Positions 10,672 to 20,733 of a DNA stretch of 64,000 bases are shown here, piece by piece. Position numbers and translations under genes: made by a program. Location of the stretch: the NCBI GenBank assembly GCA_026005135.1, contig BPKM01000003.1, forward strand, positions 124,001-188,000, in the 5' to 3' direction. Under the pieces are notes generated by a model. The model made no database searches. It worked only from the letters and a program-made list of their open reading frames with translations, and was not told where the DNA came from. Origin of the DNA: Leptospiraceae bacterium. Its GTDB lineage: Bacteria > Spirochaetota > Leptospiria > Leptospirales > Leptonemataceae. Position 1 is the stretch's first letter. Each line of letters opens with the position of its first letter.

Positions 10672-12045
10672 ATGTATTTAACTATAGAAAAATGGATAAA
10701 TCAAATTAATGACGTTGTTTGGGGACCAATATTATTAATATTACTTTTTGGAACACATATATTTTTAACATTTCGTTTAGGATTTATACAAAGATTTATA
10801 GGATTAGGAATAAAAATTTCTATTAAAAAAGAAGAAGGAAAAGGTGATATATCGCAATTTGCAGCTCTGACAACAGCACTTGCTGCTACTATTGGAACAG
10901 GAAATATAGTTGGTGTTGCAACGGCAATATCAATGGGAGGACCTGGAGCTCTTTTATGGATGTGGTTAACAGGAGTTTTTGGTATAGCAACGAAATATTC
11001 CGAAGCACTTCTTTCTATTAAATTTAGAGAAATCGATAAAAAAGGAAATATTGTTGGTGGACCAATGTTTGTTTTAGAAAAGGGATTAAAACAAAAATGG
11101 TTAGGAATAATTTTTGCTGTTCTAACAGTAATTGCATCATTTGGAATAGGAAATATGGTTCAGGCAAATTCTATTTCGCATTTGTTAAATGATCAATTTT
11201 CTATACCTCAGCAAATTACTGGAATAATTCTTGCGCTTTTAACAGGTCTTGTTATTATTGGTGGAATTCGTTCTATTGCTAAAGTATGCGAAATCCTTGT
11301 TCCATTTATGGCTTTTTTTTATATTGTTTCTTTATTTGTAATAATCGTTTTAACATTAAATAAAATTCCAGAAACATTTTATTTAGTTTTTACTACTGCA
11401 TTTACTGGACAGTCTGCAATAGGTGGTTTTGTTGGAGCTGGAGTTAAAGAAGCAATTCGAGCTGGGATTGCAAGAGGATTATTTTCAAATGAATCTGGTC
11501 TTGGTAGTGCACCTATTGTTGCAGCAGCAGCTCAAACAAAAAATGCAGTAAGACAGGCACTGGTATCAGCTACAGGAACGTTCTGGGATACTGTTGTAAT
11601 TTGTGCATTAACAGGTATAGCTATTATTAATACAGATTCATGGAAAATGGGATTAAAAGGAGCAGAAATTACGAATCAAACTTTTTCTATATTAGGTAAT
11701 TGGGGTGGTATTATACTTTCTATTTCATTATTACTATTTGTATTTAGTACAATATTAGGATGGTCTTACTATGGAGAAAAGGCATTAGAATATATTGCAG
11801 GAATTAAAAGTATTATGATATTTCGTATTATATGGATTGTATTTATTTTTATAGGAGCAACAACAACATTAAATATTGTCTGGGGTTTTTCTGATATAGC
11901 TAATGCATTAATGGCAATTCCAAATTTAATATCATTGTTATTATTAAATAATTTTATAAAAAAAGAAACAGATAAATTTTTATCAAAAGAAAATATCGAT
12001 AAGGAAGATCCAGAACTTATACATTTAGAAGAATTTAAAAAATAA
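10672..12045 (+). CDS. AGCS-family Na+:alanine/glycine symporter
   Basis: This 457-residue inner-membrane carrier belongs to the alanine-or-glycine:cation symporter family. Signatures are TIGTGNIVGVATAIS with GGPGALLWMWLTG (residues ~73-105), GGIRSIAKVCEILVPFMA, and SNESGLGSAPIVAAAA followed by ATGTFWDTVVICALTG. About ten to eleven helices can be drawn. A GGAGAG Shine-Dalgarno sequence sits just before the ATG. It follows the alpha-galactosidase by 23 bases and may be co-transcribed, but its cargo is an amino acid rather than a sugar. Confidence 0.93.
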   Translation: MYLTIEKWINQINDVVWGPILLILLFGTHIFLTFRLGFIQRFIGLGIKISIKKEEGKGDISQFAALTTALAATIGTGNIVGVATAISMGGPGALLWMWLTGVFGIATKYSEALLSIKFREIDKKGNIVGGPMFVLEKGLKQKWLGIIFAVLTVIASFGIGNMVQANSISHLLNDQFSIPQQITGIILALLTGLVIIGGIRSIAKVCEILVPFMAFFYIVSLFVIIVLTLNKIPETFYLVFTTAFTGQSAIGGFVGAGVKEAIRAGIARGLFSNESGLGSAPIVAAAAQTKNAVRQALVSATGTFWDTVVICALTGIAIINTDSWKMGLKGAEITNQTFSILGNWGGIILSISLLLFVFSTILGWSYYGEKALEYIAGIKSIMIFRIIWIVFIFIGATTTLNIVWGFSDIANALMAIPNLISLLLLNNFIKKETDKFLSKENIDKEDPELIHLEEFKK

Positions 12046-12063
12046 TACTATAAGAAGGATATA

Positions 12064-13209
12064 ATGGAAACATTAAAAAATCAATTCAAAAAAATTTATC
12101 ATGATTTAGATATTTATAATTTACCTGAAAATATAAAGAAAACTTTTAAAACAAATTTATCAAAAATAGAACAATGGATTGAAAAAAACTGGGAATTTCC
12201 AGAAAAATTCTTTCGAATAAATTTATATCCTTTATCTAATGAAATAGAATTAGAATTAGTTCAACTCATTGATCTTTTTTTATTTCTTGTAAAAGAGGGT
12301 ATTTTTATTTTGAATTGGGAGTATCATTGTCCTCATTGTAATGCTGTTCCAGATTTTAAGCATAATTTTTCAGATTTAAGAGGAGAAGGATTCTGTCCAT
12401 TATGTGATGTAAAATTTCGAAATATTTTAGATGAAAATATTGAAGTCACATTTACAATACATCCACAATTTTATAAAATTCCAGAAGAAATTGAAGAAAA
12501 ATATCGTACAGAAATGCATCAAAAAGCCCTCGAAAAACAATATCTTTTAGAAAAACCTTTTTTAAGTGGTTTAGAATGTTTAAATTCAAAATTATTTCAG
12601 GAATTTTTTGGAAATCAGGTATTATCTGTAGAGGAAAGTCTTGGAATACAAAATATTATTTTAATGTTTACTGATCTTAAAGGTTCAACTGCTATGTATA
12701 GAAAATATGGTGATACTGTATCTTATAATATAGTAAGAGAACATTTTAAATTATTATTCAATGTAATAGAAAATCATAATGGTATTATAATAAAAACTAT
12801 AGGTGATGCAGTAATGGCATCATTTATAAAAAGTGAAGATGCAATGCAATCTGCTTTAGAAATTTTTAATAATTTTTTAGAAAGAATATGGGATCCTGCT
12901 GGTTATTTAGAAGTTAAAATTGGATTGCATAAAGGTCCTGTAATAGTTGTAAACTTAAATGATAGAATAGATTATTTTGGTAATACAGTTAATATTGCTT
13001 CAAGAATTCAATCTCAATTAAAGTATCATTCTATTGGTTTTACAGATGCAATTTATAATAATGATAATATTAAAACAATTTTGAGACAATTTATAAAAGA
13101 AAACAAAGATAAAGATCGAATTATTCAGATTTATAGAAAAAATGTTAAACTTAAAGGTATAGACGAAGAAATGTATTTATATTATTTAAAATCTAATAAG
13201 TTTCAATAA
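12064..13209 (+). CDS. Class III adenylate/guanylate cyclase with an N-terminal zinc-ribbon-like region
   Basis: The C-terminal half is a class III nucleotide cyclase domain: the metal-binding D204 in LMFTDLKGST, K244 and D248 in IIKTIGDAVMASF, and DYFGNTVNIASRIQ near residue 302. The lysine before the second aspartate and the aspartate before YFG are the usual adenine-selecting residues, so cAMP is the likely product. The N-terminal half has CPHCN (near residue 89) and CPLCD (near residue 114), two CxxC pairs that look like a zinc ribbon. No membrane segment is visible. AGAAGG lies before the ATG. The end overlaps the convergent FNR gene by 17 bases. The signal it senses is unknown. Confidence 0.88.
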   Translation: METLKNQFKKIYHDLDIYNLPENIKKTFKTNLSKIEQWIEKNWEFPEKFFRINLYPLSNEIELELVQLIDLFLFLVKEGIFILNWEYHCPHCNAVPDFKHNFSDLRGEGFCPLCDVKFRNILDENIEVTFTIHPQFYKIPEEIEEKYRTEMHQKALEKQYLLEKPFLSGLECLNSKLFQEFFGNQVLSVEESLGIQNIILMFTDLKGSTAMYRKYGDTVSYNIVREHFKLLFNVIENHNGIIIKTIGDAVMASFIKSEDAMQSALEIFNNFLERIWDPAGYLEVKIGLHKGPVIVVNLNDRIDYFGNTVNIASRIQSQLKYHSIGFTDAIYNNDNIKTILRQFIKENKDKDRIIQIYRKNVKLKGIDEEMYLYYLKSNKFQ

Positions 13210-14113
13210 TAAGTCTATTTTGCTTCATTAATTGTCTTAAAAAATATACCCATTCTTCATCAGAAAATATTATATTATATTTATGTTCAAAATATTGTTT
13301 AAAAAATAAAGAAATTGGTTCTTCCATACCTTTTAGACCACAAATATAAACAATATAATTATTTTTGTCTAGAATCTTTTCTATTTCTTGTTTTTTATCA
13401 TATAAAAGATGATGAACATAAACTTTTTTTTCTGGGTTTTCTCTGGATAAAGCAGAATAGATTTTAAATTGTTCATTTTGCAAATCTAATAAATCTTTAT
13501 TAATTTCATTTGCATATAAATGATCTTTTTTATATCTTGTACCAAAAAATAAATTTATAGAACCATTATGTTTATGGTCTTTATGAAAAATTTTAAATAA
13601 AAATGCTCGAAAAGGGGCAATACCTGTTCCAGTAGCAAAAAAAATCAGATCTGTATCTGGATCTTCTGGTAATACAAAATGTTTACCTGCTGGACCTGTT
13701 ATAAATACTTCATCACCTTCTTTTAAATCACATAAATAATTCGAGCATACACCTTTAATGATTTTCCCCTGTTCATCTTTATATATTACCCTTTTAACAC
13801 ATAAACTAACTGTATCTGGATAATCTGGATCACCATCAAAAGGAGATGCAATAGAATATAAACGTAATTTATGAGGTTTTCCATTTTCATCTGTTCCTGG
13901 TGGTAATACACCTAAGGATTGACCTTCTGTATAAACGTAGTCAGTATTTTTTAAATCAAATATAATATGTCTTACATCTTCTTCATAATCATCTGGAACA
14001 AGTTTTTTATTTAGAATGGTTTTTACTTTCAGGGGATTTTTTGGTTTATAAATCATATCTGTTGCTGAGATCAATTTCGCGTAGGGAGGAAGAAAGTTTT
14101 CTATTGTTTTCAT
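13193..14113 (-). CDS. Plastid-type ferredoxin--NADP+ reductase
   Basis: This is a soluble flavoenzyme moving electrons between ferredoxin and NADP(H). It follows the plastidic FNR plan: EGQSLGVLPPG, the FAD-binding RLYSIAS, VSLCVKRV, GVCSNYLCDLKEGDEV, TGPAGKHFVLP, the NADP-binding FATGTGIAPFRAFL, and the C-terminal CGLKGMEEPI ending in a terminal tyrosine (IIETY). An aromatic C-terminal residue stacking on the flavin is characteristic of this class, which is known in Leptospira. I prefer ATG 14113 (MKTIENFLPPY) over the in-frame ATG at 14122, because a TTGACT box lies 34 bases upstream of it, the spacing found for other genes here. Confidence 0.93.
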   Translation of the reverse strand: MKTIENFLPPYAKLISATDMIYKPKNPLKVKTILNKKLVPDDYEEDVRHIIFDLKNTDYVYTEGQSLGVLPPGTDENGKPHKLRLYSIASPFDGDPDYPDTVSLCVKRVIYKDEQGKIIKGVCSNYLCDLKEGDEVFITGPAGKHFVLPEDPDTDLIFFATGTGIAPFRAFLFKIFHKDHKHNGSINLFFGTRYKKDHLYANEINKDLLDLQNEQFKIYSALSRENPEKKVYVHHLLYDKKQEIEKILDKNNYIVYICGLKGMEEPISLFFKQYFEHKYNIIFSDEEWVYFLRQLMKQNRLIIETY

Positions 14114-14190
14114 AGTAAGCATTATTTATTAAATTTTTTATAGTCAACGAAAATATATATGATTTTAGAGTAAAAAATAAAATAAAATAC

Positions 14191-14220
14191 TTGTCAAAAT
14201 AGATTTTACGCGAATAATAT
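14191..14220 (+). promoter_or_regulatory. Putative promoter placing transcription start at the ATG of the PAS/GGDEF/EAL gene
   Basis: TTGTCA (14191-14196) is followed after 18 bases by TAATAT (14215-14220), which lies at -13 to -8 of the ATG at 14228. Transcription would begin within about two bases of the start codon, and no Shine-Dalgarno sequence is present. Confidence 0.5.
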
Positions 14221-14227
14221 AACAAAT

Positions 14228-17200
14228 ATGAATTTCTTTGAAGTTATATTAGAAGAATTTCCGGAAGCAGTGTTCATTGCAGAAGTAGATACAGGTATTA
14301 TAATTTACGCCAATCGTAGTGCGGAGAAATTATTAGGTCTTCCTAAGGAAAAGATTATTGGTTTACATCAATCAGAACTTCATCCTTCTAAAAATTCAGA
14401 ATTTTATAAAGAAGTTTTTCAAGAAGATACTCAAGCAACAACAAATTATCCAAAAAAAAGAAAAACCCAAAAAAAAGCAGATTTATATGTACAGCATCGT
14501 TCTGGAAAAATTATTCCTATAGAAATATATTCGCAGGTATTTCAATATAATAATAAAAATTATATAATAGGATTGTTTTTAGATATTTCCAAAACAAAAA
14601 AATTAGAAAAAAAAATCTATGCATTAAATAAAATTTTGATTGAATCAGAAGAAATATCCAATCAGGGTTCATTTCAGTATAATATTAAACAAAAAAATCC
14701 CTTTTTATTTTTATCAGAAGGAGCAAAAAAAATATTAAATATATCTTCTAATATGATTCGTTTTAATAAATTACTGGATTTATTTATAGAAGAACAAAAA
14801 GAAACATTTAGAAAATTTATTTTTGATATTAATTCAACAAATATATTAAATAAAAAACAACCAATAAAACAGGAAGAATTTTTTATTTCTGTTGATGGAG
14901 CAGTAAAAATTATAAGAATTCAATTATATGTATTGAATCAAGAATTTATACTTGGAATAATAAAAGATATAACGAACCAAAAAGAACAATTAGAATTAAT
15001 TCAGATCAAAAATAGACATTTAAAGATGTTATCAGAATGCCATAAAGTTTTAATCTATGCACAACAGGAAGATGCTTTATTAAAACAAATTTGTAAAGTA
15101 ATTGTAGAAACTGGTGGTTATAAAATGGCATGGATTGGTTATAAAAAATATAATAAAGAAAAAGATATAGAAATTGTTTCTTATTATACAAAAAATAAAG
15201 AATGCGAAGAATATATAAAAAATTTAAAATTGAACTGGAGAGATGATAATCCTTATGGTATGGGACCTGCTGGCATTGCTGTAAGAGAAGGAAAAATCGA
15301 TATAGAACAAAATATTTTTTATAGTGAACGATTTAAACCAGTAAGAGAATTAGCAATGCGTTTTGGGCTTCAATCTGTTATTGGTATACCCATTTATTTT
15401 ATTGATAGAGTTATAGGCTGTCTAGTCGTTTATTCTCCTTATCCAGAGGCTTTTGATAAAGAAGAGATTGAAGTATTAAAAGAATTATCAATTAATCTTG
15501 GCTTTGGAATTAATTTATTAAGAGAAAGAAGAACAAAAATAAAATTATTAGAACAAAATATATTATTAACAAAAGCATTGGATAATACCAATGTTGGTGT
15601 AGTTGTTGTCTCGAATCAAGGTAAAGTTATGTATGTTAATAGAAAATTCGAAGAAATTAGTGGCTATTATATGGACGAAATTATCGGACAAAATATTAAT
15701 ATTTTAAAATCTGGATTACACGAAGACGAATTCTATAAAGATATATGGGAAACATTACTCAAATAAACAAGATTGGAAAGGAGAGATCATTAATAAAAGA
15801 AAAGATGGTAGTTTATTTTTAACACGCTCATTTATATCGCCAATTTTAAACGATAAAAATGAAGTATCTCATTTTATTCAAATTGTAGAAGATATTACCT
15901 TAGAAAGATATTATCAGGAACAAATAGAAAAAACAAAATTTTATGATCCTTTAACAAATCTTCCCAATAGAAATTATTTTATTGAAAAATTAAATCAAGA
16001 AGTACATAATAATAAAGTTTTTTATGTTTTGTATATTGATATAGATCATTTTTCTCGTATTACCAATAAAGAAGGTTTTATAGTTTCGGATAAATTTTTA
16101 GAAGAATTTGCAACAGCCTTAAATATTTATATAGAAGAGCAAAATCAGGAAAAAGAGAAAATATTTTTAGCACGACTTGGTAATGATGAATTTGGTATTA
16201 TAATAAAAGATCAAAATATAGATAATATAATTGAATTTACAGAAAAGTTATTAGCCAGTATAAAGCGTTCTTATAAGATTCAAGAAAAAGAGTATTTCTT
16301 ATCTGCGACTATTGGTATAGCAATTTTTCCAGATAATGCAAAAACACCAGATGAATTATTGCGTTTAGCAGAAATTGCATTAAAACGAGCAAAAGAAGAA
16401 AAAGGAGATGGGAGTTTTGCTTTTTTAACAAAAGAAACAGAAAAAGAAATTTTAGAAAGAGTTCAAATAGAAACAATGCTTCAGGCGAATATGTTCTATA
16501 TTCAAAGTAAAGAAAAAACAAAAATTATAAAAACAGGTTTTTATTTAGAGTATCAGCCAATCTATGATTTAAAAACCAATCAAATTGTTTCTATAGAAGC
16601 CTTAATACGTTGGAAAAATCCTAATTTAGGTTTAATACCACCTTCTCGATTTATTCCTTTAGCAGAAGACAATCGACTTATTATACCCTTAGGTAATTTT
16701 ATTATAGAAGAAGTCATAAAACAAATTATATCCTGGCAGGAAAAAGAATTAAATCCAGTTCCTATTGGAATTAATATTTCTTATATACAATTACAGGAAA
16801 AAAGTTTTATTAAGAATTTAAAATATTTAATTGATGAATATAAGATTGATCCTTCTTTATTGGAGTTTGAAATAACAGAAAATGCTATTCTAAAAGAAGA
16901 AGAACTTAGCAAAAAAAATATTACAGGAATTAAAAGAAATGAAAATTAAACTTTTAGTTGATGATTTTGGTATAGGTTATTCTTCTTTAAGCTATTTATT
17001 AAAATATAAATTTGATATAATTAAAATAGATCAACTTTTTATAAAAAATCTAACCCAGAATCATAGAAATGATGAACAGGCATTAAAATTGGTTCGTGCA
17101 ATTATACAAATTTCTAATAACTTAGATTTAAAGACCATTGCAGAAGGAATAGAAACAGAAGAACAAAAACAAATCTTAATAAAAGAAGGATGTGATTATG

Positions 17201-17274
17201 GACAGGGATTTTTCTTATGTAAACCTGTCTCAAAAGACCAGATAGAATTATTATTAAAAAAACAACAAAAATGA
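14228..17274 (+). CDS. PAS-GAF-PAS-GGDEF-EAL cyclic-di-GMP protein, broken by two frameshifts
   Basis: Three frames join into one product of about 1,014 residues. Domains in order are an N-terminal PAS (VIFIAEVDTGIIIYANRSAE-like start), a second PAS-like stretch, GAF (~265-425), another PAS (~430-540), GGDEF and EAL. The GGDEF motif reads GNDEF, so cyclase activity is doubtful, while the EAL residues are intact: EALIRW, GINIS, EITEN, DDFGIGYSSL, IKIDQLF and IAEGIET. A phosphodiesterase is therefore likely. Frame breaks occur at about 15764 (extra T after CTCAAA, creating TAA) and in an eight-A run at 16911-16918 (one A too many). These could be sequencing errors, decay or slippage. The stop overlaps the next gene by ATGA. 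Confidence 0.82.
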
Positions 17275-18314
17275 AAAACAATAAAACAAAAAAACTAAAT
17301 ATATTTATAACGGGTGCAGGTGGATTTGTGGGAAGTGCTTTTATAGAATTTTTAAAAAATAAAAATAATATTAATATTATTGGTCTGGAAGTAAATTTAG
17401 AAAAATATAAGTATCTAAAAGAATCTGGTATAAAAGTATATTATGGTTCAACAACAGACAAAGAATTATTACAGCGGATTTTTAAAGAAAATCGAATTGA
17501 TCATATTTATCATACAGCAGCAATCGTAGAAGAATATGGTGATAAAAATTTATTTTATGAAGTTAACGTTAAAGCAACAGTAGAATTAGCAAAATTAGGG
17601 ATACAACATAATGTTAAATCGTTTATTCATCTATCCAGTGTGATGGTTTATGGATTTCAATATCCATTTATGGTAAGAGAAGAAGAAGCTTCTAAGTTAA
17701 AAGATAATGTATTAAAAACAAAAAATCTTTATTGTATTACAAAGGTTTATGGAGAAGAAGAACTACTAAAACTATATGAAGAAAATAAAAAATTTAACTT
17801 AGTTATTTTACGACCTGGAGATATAATTGGAATCGGATCTGTACCATGGATTATAAGGCCTATATTCCTTGCAAAAAGAAATATATTTGCCTATCCCGAT
17901 TATGGGGTAGGTATATTAAATTTATTATATATAGAAAATTTAAATCAACTAATATATAATATCATTAAAAGAATGCCAGATAATACAATTAAAGGACAGA
18001 TATTTAATATTAGAGATGAATATATAACAGTAAAAGAATTTTATAGTTATTTATTTAAAAATCTTAATATAATAAAATTTGGACCTATTTCCCTAAATTC
18101 TTTTATTATGAAGAATCTATTATGGATTCTATATGGATTACAGGAATTTTTTAGAATAAAGCCATGGGTTCATCCAGAAGGTATTAAATTTTTATTAAGA
18201 AATAATCCAGTAGATAATCAGAAATCGATTCAACTTTTAAATTACAAGACAGGTATAAGATTTTACGAAGCAATGGAAAAAATAATAAATTATTATAAAA
18301 ATCAATCTTCTTGA
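17271..18314 (+). CDS. NAD-dependent epimerase/dehydratase (extended SDR)
   Basis: The N-terminus has the Rossmann motif TGAGGFVGSAF and the catalytic YxxxK is YCITK near residue 155, preceded by HLSSVMVYG. Further family landmarks are HTAAIVEEYGD, NVKATVELA and LRPGDIIGIG. With 347 residues it belongs to the extended short-chain dehydrogenases acting on nucleotide sugars or sterol-like substrates; the late hydrophobic stretch near residues 275-300 recalls the 3-beta-HSD-like members. It is coupled to the EAL gene by ATGA and its 3' end overlaps convergent gspK by 13 bases. The substrate is not predictable. Confidence 0.8.
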   Translation: MKNNKTKKLNIFITGAGGFVGSAFIEFLKNKNNINIIGLEVNLEKYKYLKESGIKVYYGSTTDKELLQRIFKENRIDHIYHTAAIVEEYGDKNLFYEVNVKATVELAKLGIQHNVKSFIHLSSVMVYGFQYPFMVREEEASKLKDNVLKTKNLYCITKVYGEEELLKLYEENKKFNLVILRPGDIIGIGSVPWIIRPIFLAKRNIFAYPDYGVGILNLLYIENLNQLIYNIIKRMPDNTIKGQIFNIRDEYITVKEFYSYLFKNLNIIKFGPISLNSFIMKNLLWILYGLQEFFRIKPWVHPEGIKFLLRNNPVDNQKSIQLLNYKTGIRFYEAMEKIINYYKNQSS

Positions 18315-19426
18315 TAAAAAATCAATCTTCTCATTCGCTTATCATATAATCCCCATACAGTCCGAATAATTGCCTGATTTGCATTCCCACTTGCTGGTAT
18401 AATTGTACCAATTCCAGTAATTCGATAAATTTCTCCTTCTGTTTTTAGCATACCTGTAAAGGATCCACCTTTACCTACTAATTCTTCGTATAAAGTTACA
18501 CCAGCTGGTGTTTGTACCTGTAAGGAAGGCAAATTTTCTAATAATTTAAGATCTTTAATATATCCACCCTCTTTATTTCGTAATTTAAAAATTTCCAATA
18601 CTGCTTGTCTTGTCATTGTGTCGGATAAACTCATAAGAACATGATATCTCGCTGCATTTATATTTATTTTTCCTGAATCACCATCATTGGGAATATAAGC
18701 AGTGATATTATTTGCTAATATCCAATCTTCTTTTGTTAATAGAGTTTTTTCGTCTTCTGTTAAAAATGCTAATTCTTTTTGTTGTTCTTCCCAACCTTCT
18801 GGAGCACGATTAGAAAATATCATTTCTGGTGTAAATCCTTTAACCTGTGTAATTTCTGGTAAAGAAAAAATAAAATAATTTTTAATCTTCTGAGGAGGAG
18901 TTAATGTTTCGTAATAACTTCTTTCTGCACCATTTCCCTCAGTAACATCATTTTGATCAATCCAATCAATAAGAGTATCCACATTATCTAAGGGAATTTT
19001 AAAAGTAGTAAATAACCTTATAAAAATATTTCGATATGTTTCGTCTACTTCGTCGTCTATTTTTCTTACTAAAAAATTTACATTTAATTTTCCATCTTCT
19101 GGTTGAATACTATAACGAACAAAACATTTTTGAGGTTTACAATCATTACCAATATCAATATCTGGTGGACTTAATGCTAATCCTGATTGAAATAAATATT
19201 CTTCTGGAACAGTTTGTATAGCAGAAAGACCAGCCTGAAAGCCAGATAATGCTAATAAATGTGCTTTATAACCTTCCGTATAGGTTTTTGATGCGGCATA
19301 TTCGTCTTGAACATCATTCCAGAATTTTAAAGCAATTGTTAAAGAAGAAAGCCCCATAGCAAAAATTAATAATATAACAGCAGATCCAGCTTTATAAAAA
19401 TGCCTTTTTCTTTTATATAAATTCAT
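18302..19426 (-). CDS. gspK: General secretion pathway minor pseudopilin GspK
   Basis: This is a 374-residue type II secretion minor pseudopilin. A basic N-terminus (MNLYKRKRHFYKAGSAVI) leads into one hydrophobic helix, with class III leader features less clear than in GspG. The periplasmic part shows the GspK hallmarks: DGKLNVNFL, DTLIDWIDQND, GAERSYY, a PEITQVKGFTPEMIF stretch and GKININAARYHVL (a helix-hairpin-helix-like segment). Other gsp genes are not adjacent, but a prepilin peptidase lies at 58232-59035. TATAAT at -13 to -8 of the ATG suggests a leaderless transcript. Confidence 0.88.
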   Translation of the reverse strand: MNLYKRKRHFYKAGSAVILLIFAMGLSSLTIALKFWNDVQDEYAASKTYTEGYKAHLLALSGFQAGLSAIQTVPEEYLFQSGLALSPPDIDIGNDCKPQKCFVRYSIQPEDGKLNVNFLVRKIDDEVDETYRNIFIRLFTTFKIPLDNVDTLIDWIDQNDVTEGNGAERSYYETLTPPQKIKNYFIFSLPEITQVKGFTPEMIFSNRAPEGWEEQQKELAFLTEDEKTLLTKEDWILANNITAYIPNDGDSGKININAARYHVLMSLSDTMTRQAVLEIFKLRNKEGGYIKDLKLLENLPSLQVQTPAGVTLYEELVGKGGSFTGMLKTEGEIYRITGIGTIIPASGNANQAIIRTVWGLYDKRMRRLIFYQED

Positions 19427-19433
19427 AGTTTTA

Positions 19434-19460
19434 ATTATACAAAAAGTATATAAAAATCAA
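19434..19460 (-). promoter_or_regulatory. Putative gspK promoter with TATAAT abutting the start
   Basis: On the minus strand TATAAT (19439-19434) ends seven bases before the gspK ATG at 19426, with TTGATT (19460-19455) 15 bases further upstream. The boxes place transcription start at about the A of the ATG. The rest of 19461-19633 is AT-rich with no gene. Confidence 0.45.
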
Positions 19461-19633
19461 ACAAAAAAATATTAATTAGTCTAAGTATAATATTTATTTT
19501 GCAATTTTATTTCAATCTAAATTTGATTAAATTTAAAGTTTATTACTATTTATATGACCAACAATTTTTAAAAATCTAATTAGAAGAACTATAATCAATG
19601 CCTATAAAAGGGATTTAGAATTTTTTATAGTTT

Positions 19634-20650
19634 TTATTTTAAGAAATTTTCCCAATCTTCTAGTGTAGCTGGACGATTTAATTCTCTTAATTTTATTAGA
19701 GATTGTATAACTTTTTCAATATCAATTTTAATGAATTTTGTAAATTTTTTAAAGACATGATATTGTGGAGGTTGGAAATTAAGTAATTTTAGAAAAACAT
19801 TTTTAATTTCTCCTCTGGTTTCTAAAACATCTAAAACAACAAAATAAGTAATTAATTGTGCCCAACCTTCGTGAACTTCTGATGACGTATTTTTATAATT
19901 TGTAATAGGCCAGGACGGTGAATTTTTTTCTGGTAATAAATGCGTAATCCAGTGTCCAACTTCGTGTATAAGTACGATAGCTCTTAATAATTCTTCATCG
20001 AAATGAAAGCGTAAAGAACATTCTCTTATACCTTTTTGATATAAAATAATTACTGGATATGGTTCTGCTATATATTCTCCAAGAACCTTTTCAATTGGTA
20101 TTTCTTCTTTTGATAAAGCTTCTTTCAATAAGGGAGGTTCTTTAAATGATAAATAAATTTGTGGAAGTGGTGCAGATAAAAATCCATGAGTTAAAAAATA
20201 ATAAAGAGCTATTGCAATTAGATCTATTTCTGATTTTGTTGGAATATAAAATGCAGTATCTTTAGAATCTATAAAATCTTTTGTCTTAGATTGAAATATT
20301 TTTTTCTGAGATATTAACATATTTTTATAAATTGTTAAGAATTTTTTGTCTTTCGTTTCTCTAATAATGGAGCCTAAAAAAATAATTTCCTTAGGTGGAA
20401 TATAATGAGTAATGGGAAGCAAAAATAGTGGTACTGGAATAGAAGGTTCAACATTTTTTAAGGGTAAATCGTTGTTAAAAGTAATTGGAAAATTTAATGG
20501 AGAAAATGATTTTCTTATTAAAGCCTTAACATATAAAGAAAGAACTAAATGTATTCCTGGAAATCGGATTTCACTTGTTTTATTTGTATATATATCATAA
20601 ATTATATTTTGTTTTATTGTAAATGCATATTCTATTATATAAACTTTCAT
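19634..20650 (-). CDS. Uncharacterised protein with an HExxH zinc-peptidase motif
   Basis: No family is recognised. Residues 229-233 read HEVGH inside VLIHEVGHWITHLLP, a zinc-metallopeptidase (gluzincin/metzincin-like) motif, and a later glutamate in SSEVHEGWAQLITYF could be the third metal ligand. No signal peptide is visible, so a cytosolic or toxin-like protease fits. The first ATG at 20650 seems internal: upstream in the same frame is coding-like sequence (KLKEIAEDWLKELIYNL) without a start, running into the 3' end of the gene at 20734-21063. One added A in the six-A run (T run 20738-20743 on the plus strand) would fuse both into a product of about 475 residues. Confidence 0.55.
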   Translation of the reverse strand: MKVYIIEYAFTIKQNIIYDIYTNKTSEIRFPGIHLVLSLYVKALIRKSFSPLNFPITFNNDLPLKNVEPSIPVPLFLLPITHYIPPKEIIFLGSIIRETKDKKFLTIYKNMLISQKKIFQSKTKDFIDSKDTAFYIPTKSEIDLIAIALYYFLTHGFLSAPLPQIYLSFKEPPLLKEALSKEEIPIEKVLGEYIAEPYPVIILYQKGIRECSLRFHFDEELLRAIVLIHEVGHWITHLLPEKNSPSWPITNYKNTSSEVHEGWAQLITYFVVLDVLETRGEIKNVFLKLLNFQPPQYHVFKKFTKFIKIDIEKVIQSLIKLRELNRPATLEDWENFLK

Positions 20651-20733
20651 TTCTTCTGGTAAGTTTTTCCATATTTCTGGTGTTAGGTTTAGATTATAAA
20701 TTAATTCTTTGAGCCAGTCTTCTGCAATTTCTT

